Notes: generated by a model not told the origin, from the sequence alone. A stretch of 64,000 nucleotides of DNA from Cadophora sp. MPI-SDFR-AT-0126 (GCA_020747065.1 JAGMVK010000012.1:1798001-1862000); one strand, 5' to 3'; shown: positions 23,219 through 35,768, counted from the stretch's first letter. Made by a program: numbers and translations.

Positions 23219-24858
23219 ATGGCGGGATACATTCAGAATGGCTCCCTGCCAATCCCACCCATCTCGGACACTCAAGCCTCGATCCTGGATATGATATTGT
23301 TCCCAGGCTTTACTCGCCTGTCTACCGCTATCCAAGGCTATCTCGCCATCGACTTGAGCGTCTATGCTCCTCATCTCTGTTTCTTTGGGTTGTTTGTGTT
23401 CGCTTGCAGACATATTTGCAAGTCCTTGTGTGGATGGTTTCAGACTTACTGCAGTAAGAACCCTTTCTGCCTGAATAAGAACACACTTTCTGACAATAAG
23501 TAGCTTCTACTATTCACCTCCATTATCGCGAGGATCCATATGATATGCTCATGTTGTGGATATCCTCTCAGAGCTTTGTCCAGAATACTCGCTCCTGCCT
23601 CGTCACCACCGACTTGGCCACTTCATTGAATCACGCGAAAAATAATCATTCCAATGACAGAGATCAGAAAAAAAGGTCTCTATCCTACACGCCTTGGAAT
23701 GGAAGCTTCTTTATGTGGTATAAAGGCTGTCTGATTGTGTTCCGGCGTCAGTTTCATGCTGGAGATTTCAGAAGCCGAGAAGACGTCTCCATTTCCTGCT
23801 TTGGCAGATCCTCACAGATCCTGAAGGAACTACTCTCTGAGTGCAATACCGAATATTCAAAGCTTGTTCATGGTAAAACCTGCATCTATGAGCACCAAGA
23901 TGCTGCCTGGATAAGGTCTAGAGTATCGCCCATCAGGCGTATCTCGACAGTTGTTCTTGACAAGAGCAAGAAAAAGGAGCTGCTGAAAGATATCGGCGAT
24001 TTCCTCAACCCAACATCCCGACAATGGTATTCCGATCGTGGTATTCCTTATCGACGGGGTTACTTGCTGTACGGACCCCCTGGAACTGGAAAATCGTCTC
24101 TTTCTTGCGCAATTGCGGGGTTCTTCGGTTTGGATATCTATATCCTTAACCTTTCTCAACTCACTGAAGCCGGCTTCAAGAGCCTACTTGCTAAGCTTCC
24201 ACAAGACTGTGTCCTTCTTTTGGAAGACGTTGACGCCGCCAGTTCGAATCGAGACTCTGAGACAGACCGCCGCCGAATCGCGACTGGCTCCCCCCCACAA
24301 GCGAGGAAATCTGCCTTTGGAAATGTGTGTCTCTCTACTCTTTTGAATGCTATCGATGGTGTAGCGTCGCAAGAAGGCCGGGTCCTGATCATGACCACTA
24401 ATCACATCAAACGCCTCGATGAAGCACTCATACGACCTGGCCGTGTCGACAAGAAGGTTGAGCTTGGGCTTGCTGACAGTAACATGATGGCTGACCTCTT
24501 CTGTCTCGTCTTTAAGCCCGTGGAAGTCGACGTTGCTCCTTTAGAGAATGCACAATCAGATGCAATGGTTGGTGTAGGAAAGGATAGGAAGATCTGTGGA
24601 TCCGCAAGGAGTCGGAAGGAAGAGGTCGTGAGAACTGAGCAGTTGGCAGAAGAATTTGCACGTAAGGTGCCGGCGCTGAGTTTCAGCACAGCTGAGATTT
24701 ATTCGTTCCTTCTGAAGCACAAGAAATCACCGGAGCAAGCTATCAACAATGTGGAGGAACTCATCTCGAATCCCAGTGAAGCAAGGACGAAGCTACCAAG
24801 GATATCCGAAGATGCTCAACCCGAGACAGCGCGAGAATTCAAGTTAGTACGCTTCTAA
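23219..24858 (+). CDS. BCS1-like AAA+ ATPase (mitochondrial chaperone BCS1 family)
   Basis: Exon 1 (23219-23453) encodes a short N-terminus with one hydrophobic segment (HLCFFGLFVFACRHI), as in BCS1 proteins. A 47-nt intron (GTAAGA, CTGAC branch) joins it to 23501 onward, where STIHLHYREDPYDMLMLW opens the BCS1 N-terminal domain. The AAA+ core follows: Walker A GPPGTGKSS, Walker B VLLLEDVDA, sensor TTNHIKRLDEALIRPGR. An insertion rich in charged residues separates the core from the C-terminal helices. Yeast Bcs1 translocates the Rieske protein across the inner mitochondrial membrane, whereas filamentous fungi have many divergent paralogues of unknown role. If the intron at 24843-24895 is retained, the protein stops at 24858 (530 aa). 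If it is spliced, the frame runs into the next AAA+ module. Confidence 0.85.
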
Positions 24859-24895
24859 CTGTGCGTACATCGAACTTTACTGATAATCCATATAG

Positions 24896-27537
24896 GTGGG
24901 ATGAGCAATCTTCAGTGACAGAAGTCCCGACTGAGATGGTTCAGACACCCTTAGCCTCAGAGCAGCCAACTGGCCCCGCCGGCAGCCCGGTGCAATTGCC
25001 ATCCAAGGGCATTGTCTCATTGAGCGATGCCCAAGAGTTGTTCAAAGCGGTCATGGACATGCAGATGACCTCTGGGCACGCCTCAAACTTTACCTGCTCT
25101 CATACGCCTCCCGAGGATCTTCCCGAGACGACTTCAGCCAATCAATATTCGGCAGCTCCCTATTTTAAGCCGACAAACCAGCTATCGAGACAAGTTGTGA
25201 CTACTGAGTATGCCCAGCAGTTCCTTGACATCCTCAAGTCTCTCAGTACCAAGCAGAAGCCGCCTCCTCCGCCTGTCGCTGTAAAAAAAGTTGAGTTTGA
25301 GGGACCAAAAGCACGAGCTTCTACGCTGGAATTTAAAGAGGTCAACGAAGTGTTCGTACACCAGGCTGCATTCAAAGTTGCCAGCGCTAATAGAATAATA
25401 CAGCTGGGACAAAAAAGAATACAGGTATAAAGTCGTGGAATCATTGGTACTAGCTGATGAAGTGAATGAGCTGGATCACTACGTCTTTGTCGCTCGCACA
25501 CGTCTTGGTAGGTCCTAGTTTCGAATGCAACCTCCGTTTCTGACAGCAGTTTAGACAAAGAGACTAAGAATCAGATCCAATATGTTGATATCAAGTCTGC
25601 GGGCTTGCGGGACATCCTCCGGAAGGTTCTGCAAGATGTTCAGGGAGTTTGCCTCCAAGAAGAGAAGCCTTCGGTAAATCTAGAGCCGCTCCAAGCACTC
25701 AATAGCAGAACGTCTACTAACTCAGCACAGGTAGAGCAGAACCTTCTCTACCATTACCTCCTCGATCTGGAGGAGTGCCGCAAAAACCAAAGCACGGCGC
25801 TCGATCGTTCTACGCTGGAGCATCTAGATTTACTGCTTAATTTTATCCGGACAGCTTACGCTTCGACTATCGAGCGCCTTGGCCCACTTCTCGAGAGGCA
25901 TCAAATCACGTACGACCTCCTATGGACGCTCTTCAAGCCGAACACTCTGACGTACGCCAAATGTTTCGGCACTGGCCAGCCAAGATGTGTGAAGTACGAA
26001 TTCGGGGAAGAGAAAACAGCAAATGGTGGGGTTAAATACTTCCACGTCAAGGCTCGCTATTTAGATTTTGACGGGAAGGTGTTCGGGGAGACGTCAAGTG
26101 AGCATGCTATTGAGAAATTCCGAGGGGCGACACAGATCACTGCTCTGGAGGTGTTCCCCCTCAAATACCACCCGAGCGAAAGGCAAGTCAGAGCCCACCT
26201 CACCGAATGCGGCCGGAAATTCCTTTCCATGATGGACGTCGACCTCTGCGACTACAAAGGCAGAGGGTTCTACATCGAGAAAGATCGGGTTGTTGAAATT
26301 CCTGTCGAAAGCCGAGTCGTGGTCGACGCGGCTTATTTTCGAGAGGAGAACCCGAATTACGCCAGACCGAGCATCAAGACTTCCGTCAAGGGCTCACCAG
26401 CTGGCTGGCATGTGATCGATTTTGACGATGCTGAAGAGGTGTCGGCCTCGGCCAAGAACAATGGAATAGATCCGTCAGAAGTGAGGGGAGACGACCTGCT
26501 CATCTGCAGCGCAACGGTTCCTGGGTTCAGCTTAGACGACAGAAGATGGGGTGAGTATCTGGTCCGTTTCTGTAGTATCGTCCCCTTGGCTAACATATCA
26601 AATGTAGTGGAGGTGGCTGTCGCCAATATCAAAGAGATTGACTGGAAACAGGCGGCGCTGGACGACCTTCACATTCCCCCAAGGAAGAAGAAGGCCGTGC
26701 AAGCTCTTTCCGAAGCCCATGTCAAGCAGGCCTTGGCTCATTCCTTTGACGATGTCGTAGTAGGAAAGGGGCAAGGATTCAGCGTTCTATTGCAGTTAGT
26801 ATCTAGTCCCTGTGGATGGCATCTGCTAACACGGTATATAAGTGGACCACCCGGTGTGGGGAAGACCTTGACGGCTGAATTGATTGCCGAACATCTTCGT
26901 CGGCCACTCATGCCAGTCTCCGCTGGTGAGCTCGGTACAACGGCAGAGGCCGTCGAAATGCGGCTGCCTCGTATCTTCAAACGTGCTTCTCGATGGAAGG
27001 CGATCCTCCTCCTGGATGAGGCGGACGTACTTCTCGAACAGCGCTCATCTCACGATATCCATCGAAATGCTCTCGTCTGCGTGTTCCTGCGGACCCTGGA
27101 ATACTATCAAGGAATGATGTTCCTCACCACTAACCGGGTAGAGCAGATCGATGATGCAATCGCCAGTCGGATCCACTTCAAACTGAAGTATGACAAGTTG
27201 AACCTCGAGCAGCGGACCAATGTCTGGCGATATTTTCTGGGCACGGCAACCACGCCTCAGGGAGCAGCAATTTACAGCCCGGACGACTTCGATACCTGGG
27301 CACGGAAGGAGCGCAATGGTCGCGAGGTAGGTACCTCCTTCACGACTTCGAGGAGTATATTAATTAACGGTATTGTTTCAGATCAAAAACCTAGTGTCAA
27401 CGGCTCAAGCTCTGGCGATCCAAGACGGATGCCAGATGACGATGCCCCATCTCGAAGTGGCTATTGCCGCATCTGAGGATTTCGAATGCGATTTCAGGGG
27501 CGTGGGGTCGACGGAGGCTATGAACGGTTATGCTTAG
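24896..27537 (+). CDS. DUF7025-type AAA+ ATPase, possibly fused to the upstream BCS1-like module
   Basis: Exons 24896-25351, 25404-25507, 25555-26550, 26608-26794, 26843-27326 and 27382-27537, all frame-consistent with good sites. A Pro-rich N-terminus precedes LEFKEVNEVWDKKEYRYKVV and NELDHYVFVARTR, then a DUF7025-like region (residues near ALEVFPLKYHP) and a C-terminal AAA+ core: Walker A GPPGVGKT, Walker B ILLLDEADVLLE, sensor TTNRVEQIDDAIASR, then a lid. This matches a large ascomycete family of AAA+ ATPases of unknown substrate. There is no ATG at the beginning of its open frame. The first internal ATG is near 24935 (MVQTPLASEQ), whereas the 53-nt intron 24843-24895 joins it smoothly to the BCS1-like frame (1319 aa in total). 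Either a fused gene or two very close genes. Confidence 0.8.
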
Positions 27538-28248
27538 CTGAGGGCTTTGGCTGAGGCTGTGGGATGTTGTGTGTGAAATGGGAGGGCAACGTTTTTACTG
27601 TGCGCTCTGGAATAATGACAGTATATAACTTACATCTTTTTTAACGGTGACACAATTGTTTGCGGCTCTGAGGGCAGATATTTTTATGGACTGTACCAAG
27701 CGTTCGGGAAGCTTCTGCACACGACAAGACCTGCCCTTCCCCGCCGAAAATCTACCACTGCTCTTAAACCAGGTAAAATTAGATTCTCCGCATGCGAAAA
27801 TTCAAGTTCGCATAGGTACTGTACTAGCACGTGACCAATACATAGCTTCCTTTTGGGGCCGTTTTTTGGGCTAGGTTGGCGGCTGTTTGTGGAAGCCGTA
27901 GCTTCAGGATGTGGAGACTGACTCGAGAAGTAGCTTGGTTCGTGAATGGCTGTTGATCATATCACTGGCTTTTTGCCATCTTGGTATAGAAAAGTCCAAT
28001 CAACGGTAGGGCTTCGACAAATCTGGCCACCTCCACCTCCAGCCCCAGCACCAGCCACATCTCACCAACACCCCTCCAACCAATAACACAAGAGGCGACC
28101 TGTGAATTTCGACATGCAATTTTGCCTGTCTCATTCACGCGATGCCAACAACCTATAACGACAGGTTGAAATTGTTTTTCTGCAAAACGCTACTTCATCA
28201 TGGACCCTTCACATCTTTTGTTGATGCTAGATCAGCATCTGCCTCATC
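27538..28248. other. Intergenic
   Basis: Terminator and promoter space between two plus-strand genes. Short frames at 27647-27874 and 28142-28372 are unsupported. CCACCTCCACCTCCAGCC-type pyrimidine/purine asymmetry near 28030 is the only visible feature. Confidence 0.4.
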
Positions 28249-29112
28249 ATGGCAGATCGGTCTACCCCCTCAACCTTCCATACATTCCACAGCAACACGA
28301 CCGCCATACCTGCAGAGATCACTTCGCAGATCTTGGGTTATGTCGTCACGGACGCTCGACCATCACCGCTAGGCGGCGGTGTCAGGGCTCATACCACACA
28401 CCACCCAGTGGCATCAGTATCGAGGGCTTTCCGTTCGGTCTACCTCAACCACCCTTACTCAACTTCCACGGAAGGCAGAGAGACCACGCCAGTCAAACTT
28501 CGTGTTGGCGAAGCCCTCGAGTTCAGAGACTTGAAAACCCTTTCCGCCTTCTTCGAACACGGTCCGGGTCGACATTCTACAACTGTGCACAGCGTTCGGT
28601 TCCTCAGCGTATCTTATCTTGATGATGAGAATGACACGGGTTGGGGTCAGTGGACTACCGATTATGCTTACGAGGCTTTTGAGTATATTTATAAACACTG
28701 GGGTTCTATGCGAATGTCATGGCTTCGACTCTGCATCCCTTACTCACGCGCGATATCTTCCGTCGACGATCGGGGAATATGGAGTCTTTTGAAGATCCGT
28801 AACCTTCCTCACCTGACAATTCGTGGTCCACACGGTTGTATCACGCCTGAAGTCCGCAAACATCTCAAGGCGCGCACACATACAAAGAAGCTGTTCCCGT
28901 GGCGTCCACTTGGCCTAGAAAATGTTGGCGGAAGAAAGTGGAGAGGTCAATTGACATGGCAGGAGCAATACCAGTTACTCGATTCTCGATACAAGTACTT
29001 GCATAACCGGGAAACCGTCACCGAAAGGTGTAAAAGGCAACGGAAGGCCTACCACAAGCGGCGACGACGGTGGCCTATGTTGTCGAAACGGAGGGGCCGC
29101 ATCGGGCTATGA
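28249..29112 (+). CDS. F-box-like hypothetical protein
   Basis: One open frame of 287 aa from ATG 28249. Residues 18-40 (TAIPAEITSQILGYVVTDAR) resemble the first helices of a fungal F-box (LP.EI...I....). The middle is weakly structured, with aromatic positions (YAYEAFEYIYKHWGSMRMSW) as in fungal F-box-associated domains. The C-terminus is strongly basic (KRQRKAYHKRRRRW), which would suit nuclear location. If the F-box is real, the protein would bind Skp1 in an SCF ubiquitin ligase; this is inference. Confidence 0.6.
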   Translation: MADRSTPSTFHTFHSNTTAIPAEITSQILGYVVTDARPSPLGGGVRAHTTHHPVASVSRAFRSVYLNHPYSTSTEGRETTPVKLRVGEALEFRDLKTLSAFFEHGPGRHSTTVHSVRFLSVSYLDDENDTGWGQWTTDYAYEAFEYIYKHWGSMRMSWLRLCIPYSRAISSVDDRGIWSLLKIRNLPHLTIRGPHGCITPEVRKHLKARTHTKKLFPWRPLGLENVGGRKWRGQLTWQEQYQLLDSRYKYLHNRETVTERCKRQRKAYHKRRRRWPMLSKRRGRIGL

Positions 29113-29295
29113 GATTAGGTGAGGCTGTACCCTCGAAGGTCGATGATATTTCTGAACACGGTTTGGAAACACACGACTGATTGCTATGTACATACAGTTC
29201 CTGCCCTGATCACGGATTAAGAGCGGACCATCTCCATCCTCATTGACATCCAAAATCGACACTTCTGAAAACTTCCTACGACAATACGCCTAAAG

Positions 29296-30387
29296 TCAGG
29301 ATCTCTTAGGGCTATCCTTCATCGGGCCCATGGACATCAGCAAGCCTTTCTTGACACTGTACTGCGAATCCCGACCTATGAACCTCTTCACTGAGAATAC
29401 CACTTTACTCCACCCACTGTACACCGTATCCTCAGCGTCTATCTCAAATCCCTTAAGAAAGCGCAGTCTCGCATCCCGGTCCTCACTTGACAAGTGCGGC
29501 CGCATCGGTGCGGCGATAAACTTCCCTGACCATATAACTCGGTCGATGCAGTGCCAGAAGTCGACATCTGTTGACCACATCTGCCAATTATACGTCTGAC
29601 TACCGTATGTAAACCGCTGGTTTAAAGCCACAAGTCGCGTGAGGACGAGGTCAAAGTCACGCGTCGCGAAGATTGCTCGGATTGGCTCTAGGTTCGGGTC
29701 CAGAGTATCGTATGGGGCAACCACCGAGTGGTGCAGGCTGCTAGCAACAATCCAATGCGCCAGTGGGTGGTGTCGTTGCTCCAGTGCCTACTCTCGTTAG
29801 TACTTCGTCTTTGGCAATCCATATTTACTCACTTTTTCAACAAAAACATAAATTTCTTTAACCTGGGGGCGATCCACAAATTCCCTTCGAAGTTTATCGC
29901 GTATATCGCATACACCATCGAGTAGATTGTTAAGAAAGCGCGCTTTCGTGGTGTACCCAAGGGCATACTTCACGAAGTCGGACAAGGGGTTTCGGAAGAT
30001 CGCCTGGCACACGGCCGCATGGAACTCGGCTGCAATTCCGGAAGGGGTTCCTTCAAGTGGTGGTTGCCAGTTCCAGTTCCATGGAGCTTCGCCATACCCC
30101 TGTGGCATTCGGAGTGCCCACCAGAGTTCATTGGCCTTGAAATCGACTGTCAAATTTGAGTGGTCTGCACGTTGCTCCTTGGAGAGGTCCTGATATCTGC
30201 AATGTAGCTCGAAGAGTGTGTCGAGATCGAAACGTTCTTTCAAGTAGCCCACCATGGAAACTTCATCTACCCCAGGAATGAGCGAGCAGATGACTTCCAC
30301 TTCACCGGTGTTTTTGGTGGTCACTAACTTTCGCTGGGCTTCTACTTCCCACCACCGGCTTTCGAGGCGAGAGGATGCCGATCCCAT
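29296..30387 (-). CDS. Hypothetical protein, two exons, 348 aa
   Basis: Exon 1 is 30387-29833 and exon 2 is 29787-29296. The 45-nt intron has GTGAGT, a perfect TACTAAC branch and TAG acceptor, and keeps the frame. The product begins MGSASSRLESRWW and has no signal peptide or membrane segment. The Met-Gly-Ser start fits an N-myristoylation signal (MGxxxS), so membrane association is possible. I do not recognise the family. A 17-bp minisatellite begins 83 bp upstream of the ATG. Confidence 0.65.
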
Positions 30388-30469
30388 GTTGGCAAAGGGC
30401 AATCAACGGATTGGACGCGGCAAGCGAGAACAGATGGTTATCCAGCAGCCTTGTAGGGAGGATGGTGAG

Positions 30470-30636
30470 GGTTGATGAGGAAGGACGGTTGATGAGGAAG
30501 CAGGGTTGACGAGGAAGAAGGGTTGATGAGGGAGGACGGTTGATGAGGGAGGACGGTTGATGAGGGAGGACGGTTGATGAGGAAGAAGGTTTGTCGAGGA
30601 AGAAGGGTTGATGAGGGAGGAGGTCGATGAGGGAAG
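30470..30636. repeat. 17-bp minisatellite, about 10 copies
   Basis: Units of the form GGTTGATGAGGGAGGAC are repeated head to tail about ten times, three of them identical and the rest with one to four changes. On the minus strand the array is a pyrimidine-rich tract (GTCCTCCCTCATCAACC) directly upstream of the gene at 30387, so it could act as a promoter element whose copy number varies between strains. Confidence 0.9.
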
Positions 30637-33600
30637 AAAGACAGACCACGACCAACTTATACAACACCGATTCCTCGAAGTTCGCCCACCCTGGACGGAT
30701 TCGTATCTGCACCATGGAAGAAGTTCCCGAGAGCTGAGGCAGTATGCCTTAGTCGATATGATCCTGCATCAAGGAACCACACAAAAGACCAACGGTGGGT
30801 ACCTTAGACATCTAGCCCTCACACCACCTCTCAAACCCTGCACGCATGATTCTGCCTATCTAGGATTACACCTAGTATTCATGCCAGTGCATGGTGACCA
30901 ATTCTACCTTGATATGAGGTATTGGCGGTGGTTGTCGACATTGGGTGAGATCGGACGTCGCCGGCAGCAGCCTCCTTTGGCATTGAGATGTATGAACCAC
31001 TTGAGGGTGTTATTCCCATTATCAAGTGATAAGCAAAGCCGCAAGTCTGGTATCTATGTCGTCTGCGACACTTCGAATCGCGAGCCTAGAGAGGGGTACT
31101 ATGTACAGAGGATCAAGCGGTTCTAGCGTATCGCCGAATGGCGATCGATGCCAGCGAATGTCTATAATTTCATGGGTTCCCGTCATCCGCTTTTGTCTTC
31201 TAATCAGCTACGGTTGTCGAACCTTTCCAGGCTGTTGCCCACCTCCATGACTGGCAGCTGGCCAAGCGTAGTGAGGTATGGAGGATCTATCCAGGACAGC
31301 CGAACGCCGAAGAGTTAGCTTTCCTAGGGTGAGGGTGTAGTACCAAAGACTCCGCTGATCATCCGAGTCTACTGGAACGGCGATGGCGGAGCATTCTGCA
31401 TGGCAATGCTGCGCTGAAACCATGGAATCACACGCGAGTCACGAATGCTGTATCGGCTGCTCCATCAGAGGCTGGACTTGCGATTGAACGGCTATGAAGG
31501 TGTTGCTGAGGATTGCTGTAGTGCAGCGACAAATTTCAGGCCCTGCGGCGTCGACGGCGCCGATTATCTGCCTGGGCACGAATGCAAGCACATCAGGAGG
31601 AGAGGGATGGAATTCAAGCCATGCAGTCGGGCCGCCTGGGTGGTTTGCACCAACTGCCCTCGAAAGCAAGTACCTGAGAAGAATCCCTTGCTAGCTACTG
31701 CACCGAGTCTGTGTCTTGAACAAGGCGATCCTATCGGGTTTCTCCGCGTCAAATATCTTTGGGCTAACATCCAAGTAGAGGCGGCAGCCAACAGGCTTTG
31801 GTGGTGGATGATACGACGCCCATCGCATCTGGCGCCACCTTTCTGCGCCGTTTAGATACAGCCGTCTATGGGCGTTTTTTCTAAAACCCCAACGCTACCA
31901 ATTTATGGTCGTCGGTGCCGAATTTCATTTTAAGATACGGCATGAGTCGACATCTGCCATGGGGAGCACCAAAGCTGGCACATACGGGGTTCACGAAATC
32001 ACATTTCCCAGGACAATATTATGGCGGACTGTCACTTTCACGATGCCCTTTGGGGGGAGACAGGGGGGTGGGTGTGTCTGCATATGCACGAATGGGAATA
32101 CTCTGCCAGCCACCGTTCCCCACCATTTTAAGATATATTTGGCATATAGTGAGTTATGGGTACGACATTGCCACGGTTTGACCGTCAATGGGGCCTTGAG
32201 ACGGATCAGCCGATGCAGGTGGGTGGAGGAGTAGAGATCATCCAACCACCGTGGACGTCACCGGCTCAAGCTGATCTCGCACCTGGTCCCTGGCACGATC
32301 TGCACAGCAACGGGTACTATTCGACTTGCATCTCTATATCCACATCACCCAAAGAGGTACCCGGGCGTGGCTGCAGGAGTCATCGGCGCTCCCATGAGGA
32401 TAAGCTGAGGGGCAGAGACGTGTGCCAGTCTCCCTCCTGTGGCAGGTGATGCTATAGAACAGGGAGTACGATGGCCGGAGAATGGAGACCTGCAGCCACT
32501 CCTCAACCCTTGATCTAATCAAGCGGCGTGAAAGAGGCAGATTCGGTATTGGGGGAGGCCAAATTCGACACCTTACTAGCCAGTATGCACAACAATCAAG
32601 GTTGAGGCGACTAGGGAGGTACGGAACAGATGGCCACTCCTAGAACAACAAAGCAGTCTTCGCACAGGCATTTTCCAGAGGCTGGTGGCAAGAAATTTGT
32701 GGCAGAGACCAGCTTCCACGTAGCGATGTGGATTGAAGGGGGCACCACAACAAGGCTAACCGAGAGCTTCAAAAGGGACGGTCACGTGTTATCAATAGCA
32801 AAATATCCTCAGCAGCACGGCAGAACTACAAGGCAGACTCGATTTCCTGTGCAACCGCTCCCACTCCCACTGAGAAATACGGCGATGAGCACCTCTTCCG
32901 CTCACTGCCACTCCGAGTTGGAGCGTTGGCCTGTGTAGTGCGGACGGGACAGTCCGACAGTTGAGAGGTTTGGATACCTCCACAACGTAAGCCCCAACAT
33001 CCGCGAGTGGCTTCATGCATGTCTTCCAAATGCTAATGGAGGTTTTATTAGCCACACGTCTTCAATCGCTACTTATTCTTATCTGATTGGCTGTCATGCG
33101 TTTCGTGCTGGAGACTGTTGGTCAAGATCGGGGTCGGTTGATAACGAGTAGGCATGGATCGAGCAGGAGCCAAACCTTGGTCTCCAGATCTCACTGAGAC
33201 TTCAACCGCCTTGATCCCTTGCATATACGAGAAGCCCAACAGTGCCCACTATGCTAGCATCAAAATCCTGTCGGCGAAGCTATTCAGGACCGAAGCCGTT
33301 GGCATGACTGTGGATCTGCAATTAAGTGACAAGAGGAAAGGTGTGGGATTGTCAGCTGGACGGGGAAGGAGTCTGCAAACGAGGGTGCGCCGCGTCGAGG
33401 AACGTGGTGGCCCAAATTGAGCAGGAAAGATCGGGCTTCCCGACACAATTCGCTTGCAGCCATTTCGCAAAGCAGTCAGTCTTTCCAGACCACGGAGCAG
33501 CGAGAGATATCCAGGCCTTTTGTCAAAATTCTTGACTGCCCTTTATTTGGCTGGGATGCCAAACCTGCGAAATAGTCTGGATTGTCCTGGGCACACTATG

Positions 33601-34076
33601 AGAAGGCAGTAAAAAGGACCTGCGGAACTGCATAAAGCATCTTTCCTCGACCCTCATCCCCTAAATCCGTAATGGAAGGTAGCTTGCCACAGGAGAGTGT
33701 TCGGTATTCGGTCTCATGACTGGGGTGCCTTGGCCGCAGCAAGTGCAAGGATGACGCCAGATCCATTTGTTTATTGAGAGGCTTCGATGTGCAATCATGT
33801 CGTACTAATGCAAGGAGATAAATCCGACATAACCCCGGGCTCAGGATGCTTTCCAGCTGAAAAGACCCCATGTCACACGTCACCTGTACGTGCCCTAGGC
33901 GGCAAGGAGGAAATAAGATGCGAGAAGAGATGAGAACGGCGACCCGGACCTCAAGGCAGACTGGATGGCTCGGATTGGCGATCTGACAGCATAAAAGGTA
34001 GCGGACTGCTGTGACCACGATGCGGTCACTGCTTCCCCGCTCCGTTTCCTTCGTTCTTACCTCATCAACGAGCAGT
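30637..34076. other. 3.4 kb without a supportable gene
   Basis: Many open frames of 60-210 codons occur on both strands (for example 30608-31126 plus, 31445-31855 plus, 31439-31669 minus, 33596-34231 minus), but they overlap each other and none shows a family motif or splice-consistent partner. Base composition is balanced, so the region is not strongly RIP-mutated. It may be old gene debris. The minus frame 33596-34231 (211 codons) overlaps the first exons of the plus-strand gene and is probably a shadow. Confidence 0.4.
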
Positions 34077-35274
34077 ATGACTTCACCTCTCCAGCAGGAA
34101 GCATGTACCTTTGACGGCGGTTCTTCACCTGAATTCTCTGTCAGGGTAAAAGATTGATGATCCCTCAAGGCCAAGGTTTGCGCTGACTGAACAGGATTTT
34201 GGAGCAGGCACAAATGACAAAAGAGACCCAACAGCAGAATCTACCGTCGAATCCTCTGCAGCGTAAGTGCGCGATATTAGCTCAATGTCACACGTTTTGC
34301 TCAATTAATTATTAGGGCTGCACTCTGGGATCTTGCACAAGGGATAGAACAACCATGCGAGATTGACCTTACCACTGAACAAGTATGTTAATAAATCGCG
34401 CACTGATTAATCCATCTCAATATTGACCAAGCGATAGGGCTCAGTATCACTGATCGGCGAAAACAATCATATTACGCAGCTACGAGGTTTTTACTCCTCC
34501 TTTGTTGCCTTCATTGCGTGTTGATGGATTCTAGTTGTGATAGCCCAGCTCTGTCGAAAATTACGAGAGTCCTCGAACTGGTCAACTCCACAACATACGA
34601 CTCTTGAGCTTCAATTTCATACTCTGACTGGCACAGTTGGTGAGTTTTTTGGTCCCATTCATACACGCACAAGTACGGCTACCTCACATTCACTGCAGAA
34701 TATATGAAAGAGCAAGAGACAATCTTGAAAGCAAGGCAAGGTAAGTAATATATGACTTCAGAGTCTTGATGAAAACTTACTCAATCTATCCCAGAACAGA
34801 TCGATGTGCTCCGTACGGAGAATATGGCGCTTCATGGTTTGCGATACATTGCGTCTTGTGATAGTATATGGGGCTGAACAATTTCCTAGAAAAGGTCGGC
34901 AGGTTTGAAAGAGATTGTACGGATGCGGCTAGCCATAATTCGATTCTTGGGGAGCATATCCGGACTCTACGTGGTAAGTCCACGTTCAATTGCATGGTAC
35001 CACATCCTCACTCGATATAGAGGAACGTAAATGGTTCCAGAGCTCCTTGGACCGGCTCGAAATCTCTAATGAGGGGCTAAGGGCTGAAAATCAACGACTT
35101 CAGAGTGAGCTCAACATTGCGACTGGCATATCTGAGAGGGACGCCGAATCAGAAATCGGAGCTCAGAACAAAAGGAGTAGACAAGCTACCATCGAAGCAG
35201 CTGATGATGCAATCGACCTAGACACGGAATATCGGGAAGGGAAGCGGGCCAGAATTGCTACGGGTTATTACTAG
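34077..35274 (+). CDS. Nine-exon coiled-coil protein, 257 aa
   Basis: Exons: 34077-34139, 34195-34262, 34316-34382, 34438-34486, 34535-34639, 34699-34740, 34795-34836, 34890-34973 and 35021-35274. All eight introns are 47-59 nt with GT...AG, and every join keeps the frame; the coding total is 774 nt, a multiple of 3. Three exons are only 42-49 nt. The protein is acidic and helical. The last exon has a Leu/Glu-rich heptad stretch (SNEGLRAENQRLQSELNIA) and a short basic patch (EGKRARIA), so a coiled-coil nuclear or cytoskeletal protein is likely. I recognise no family. Confidence 0.7.
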
Positions 35275-35768
35275 TACAGTAGCCAGGTCAGTCGCTTAGC
35301 GGGTTTAGCATCTCAATGGAATGCTAATTATAGGTAGTGAGAGTTTCCGTGGCGTCTTCATACGATACATGTCCCGTATTCGTCTATCTTTATAGCCAGG
35401 CCATATAGCATCAACCTCAATCAGAGCGAAGTTTTCTTGATCCTGGCAACAGCATGTGTATCACGTCACGCCGGACTTTGGGTGAGTCTAGGAGACACTG
35501 GGGGAGGGGGCGGGGCACGGTGATACCCAGCCGAGCACCACAGTACAGCCCAGGATCCGGCGAGAGGCTTTCTGCCTTCTTCCAGGTGAATCAGTCACGG
35601 GGTCTCCCCTTCTCTGCTGCGCCAACGGATCCGCTCGAGTATAAGAACCCATTGTATCCCTCCTCTGTTCCGTCTCATTTCTCTCAACCTCACCATTTTT
35701 CCTTCCTCGCCAGATTTGAAGAACCCCTGAATATTCTTCTGTACCTACCGCCGTCGAGCCTCGCCACG
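35275..35768. other. Intergenic, promoter of the sirtuin gene
   Basis: GC-rich segment (about 35500-35620) followed by a pyrimidine-rich leader (CTCCTCTGTTCCGTCTCATT) before the ATG at 35769. No gene seen. Confidence 0.4.

Noticed and set aside
33596..34231. 211-codon minus-strand open frame
   Set aside because: It overlaps the first exons of the nine-exon plus-strand gene, has no family motif and no natural start context. I treat it as a shadow.
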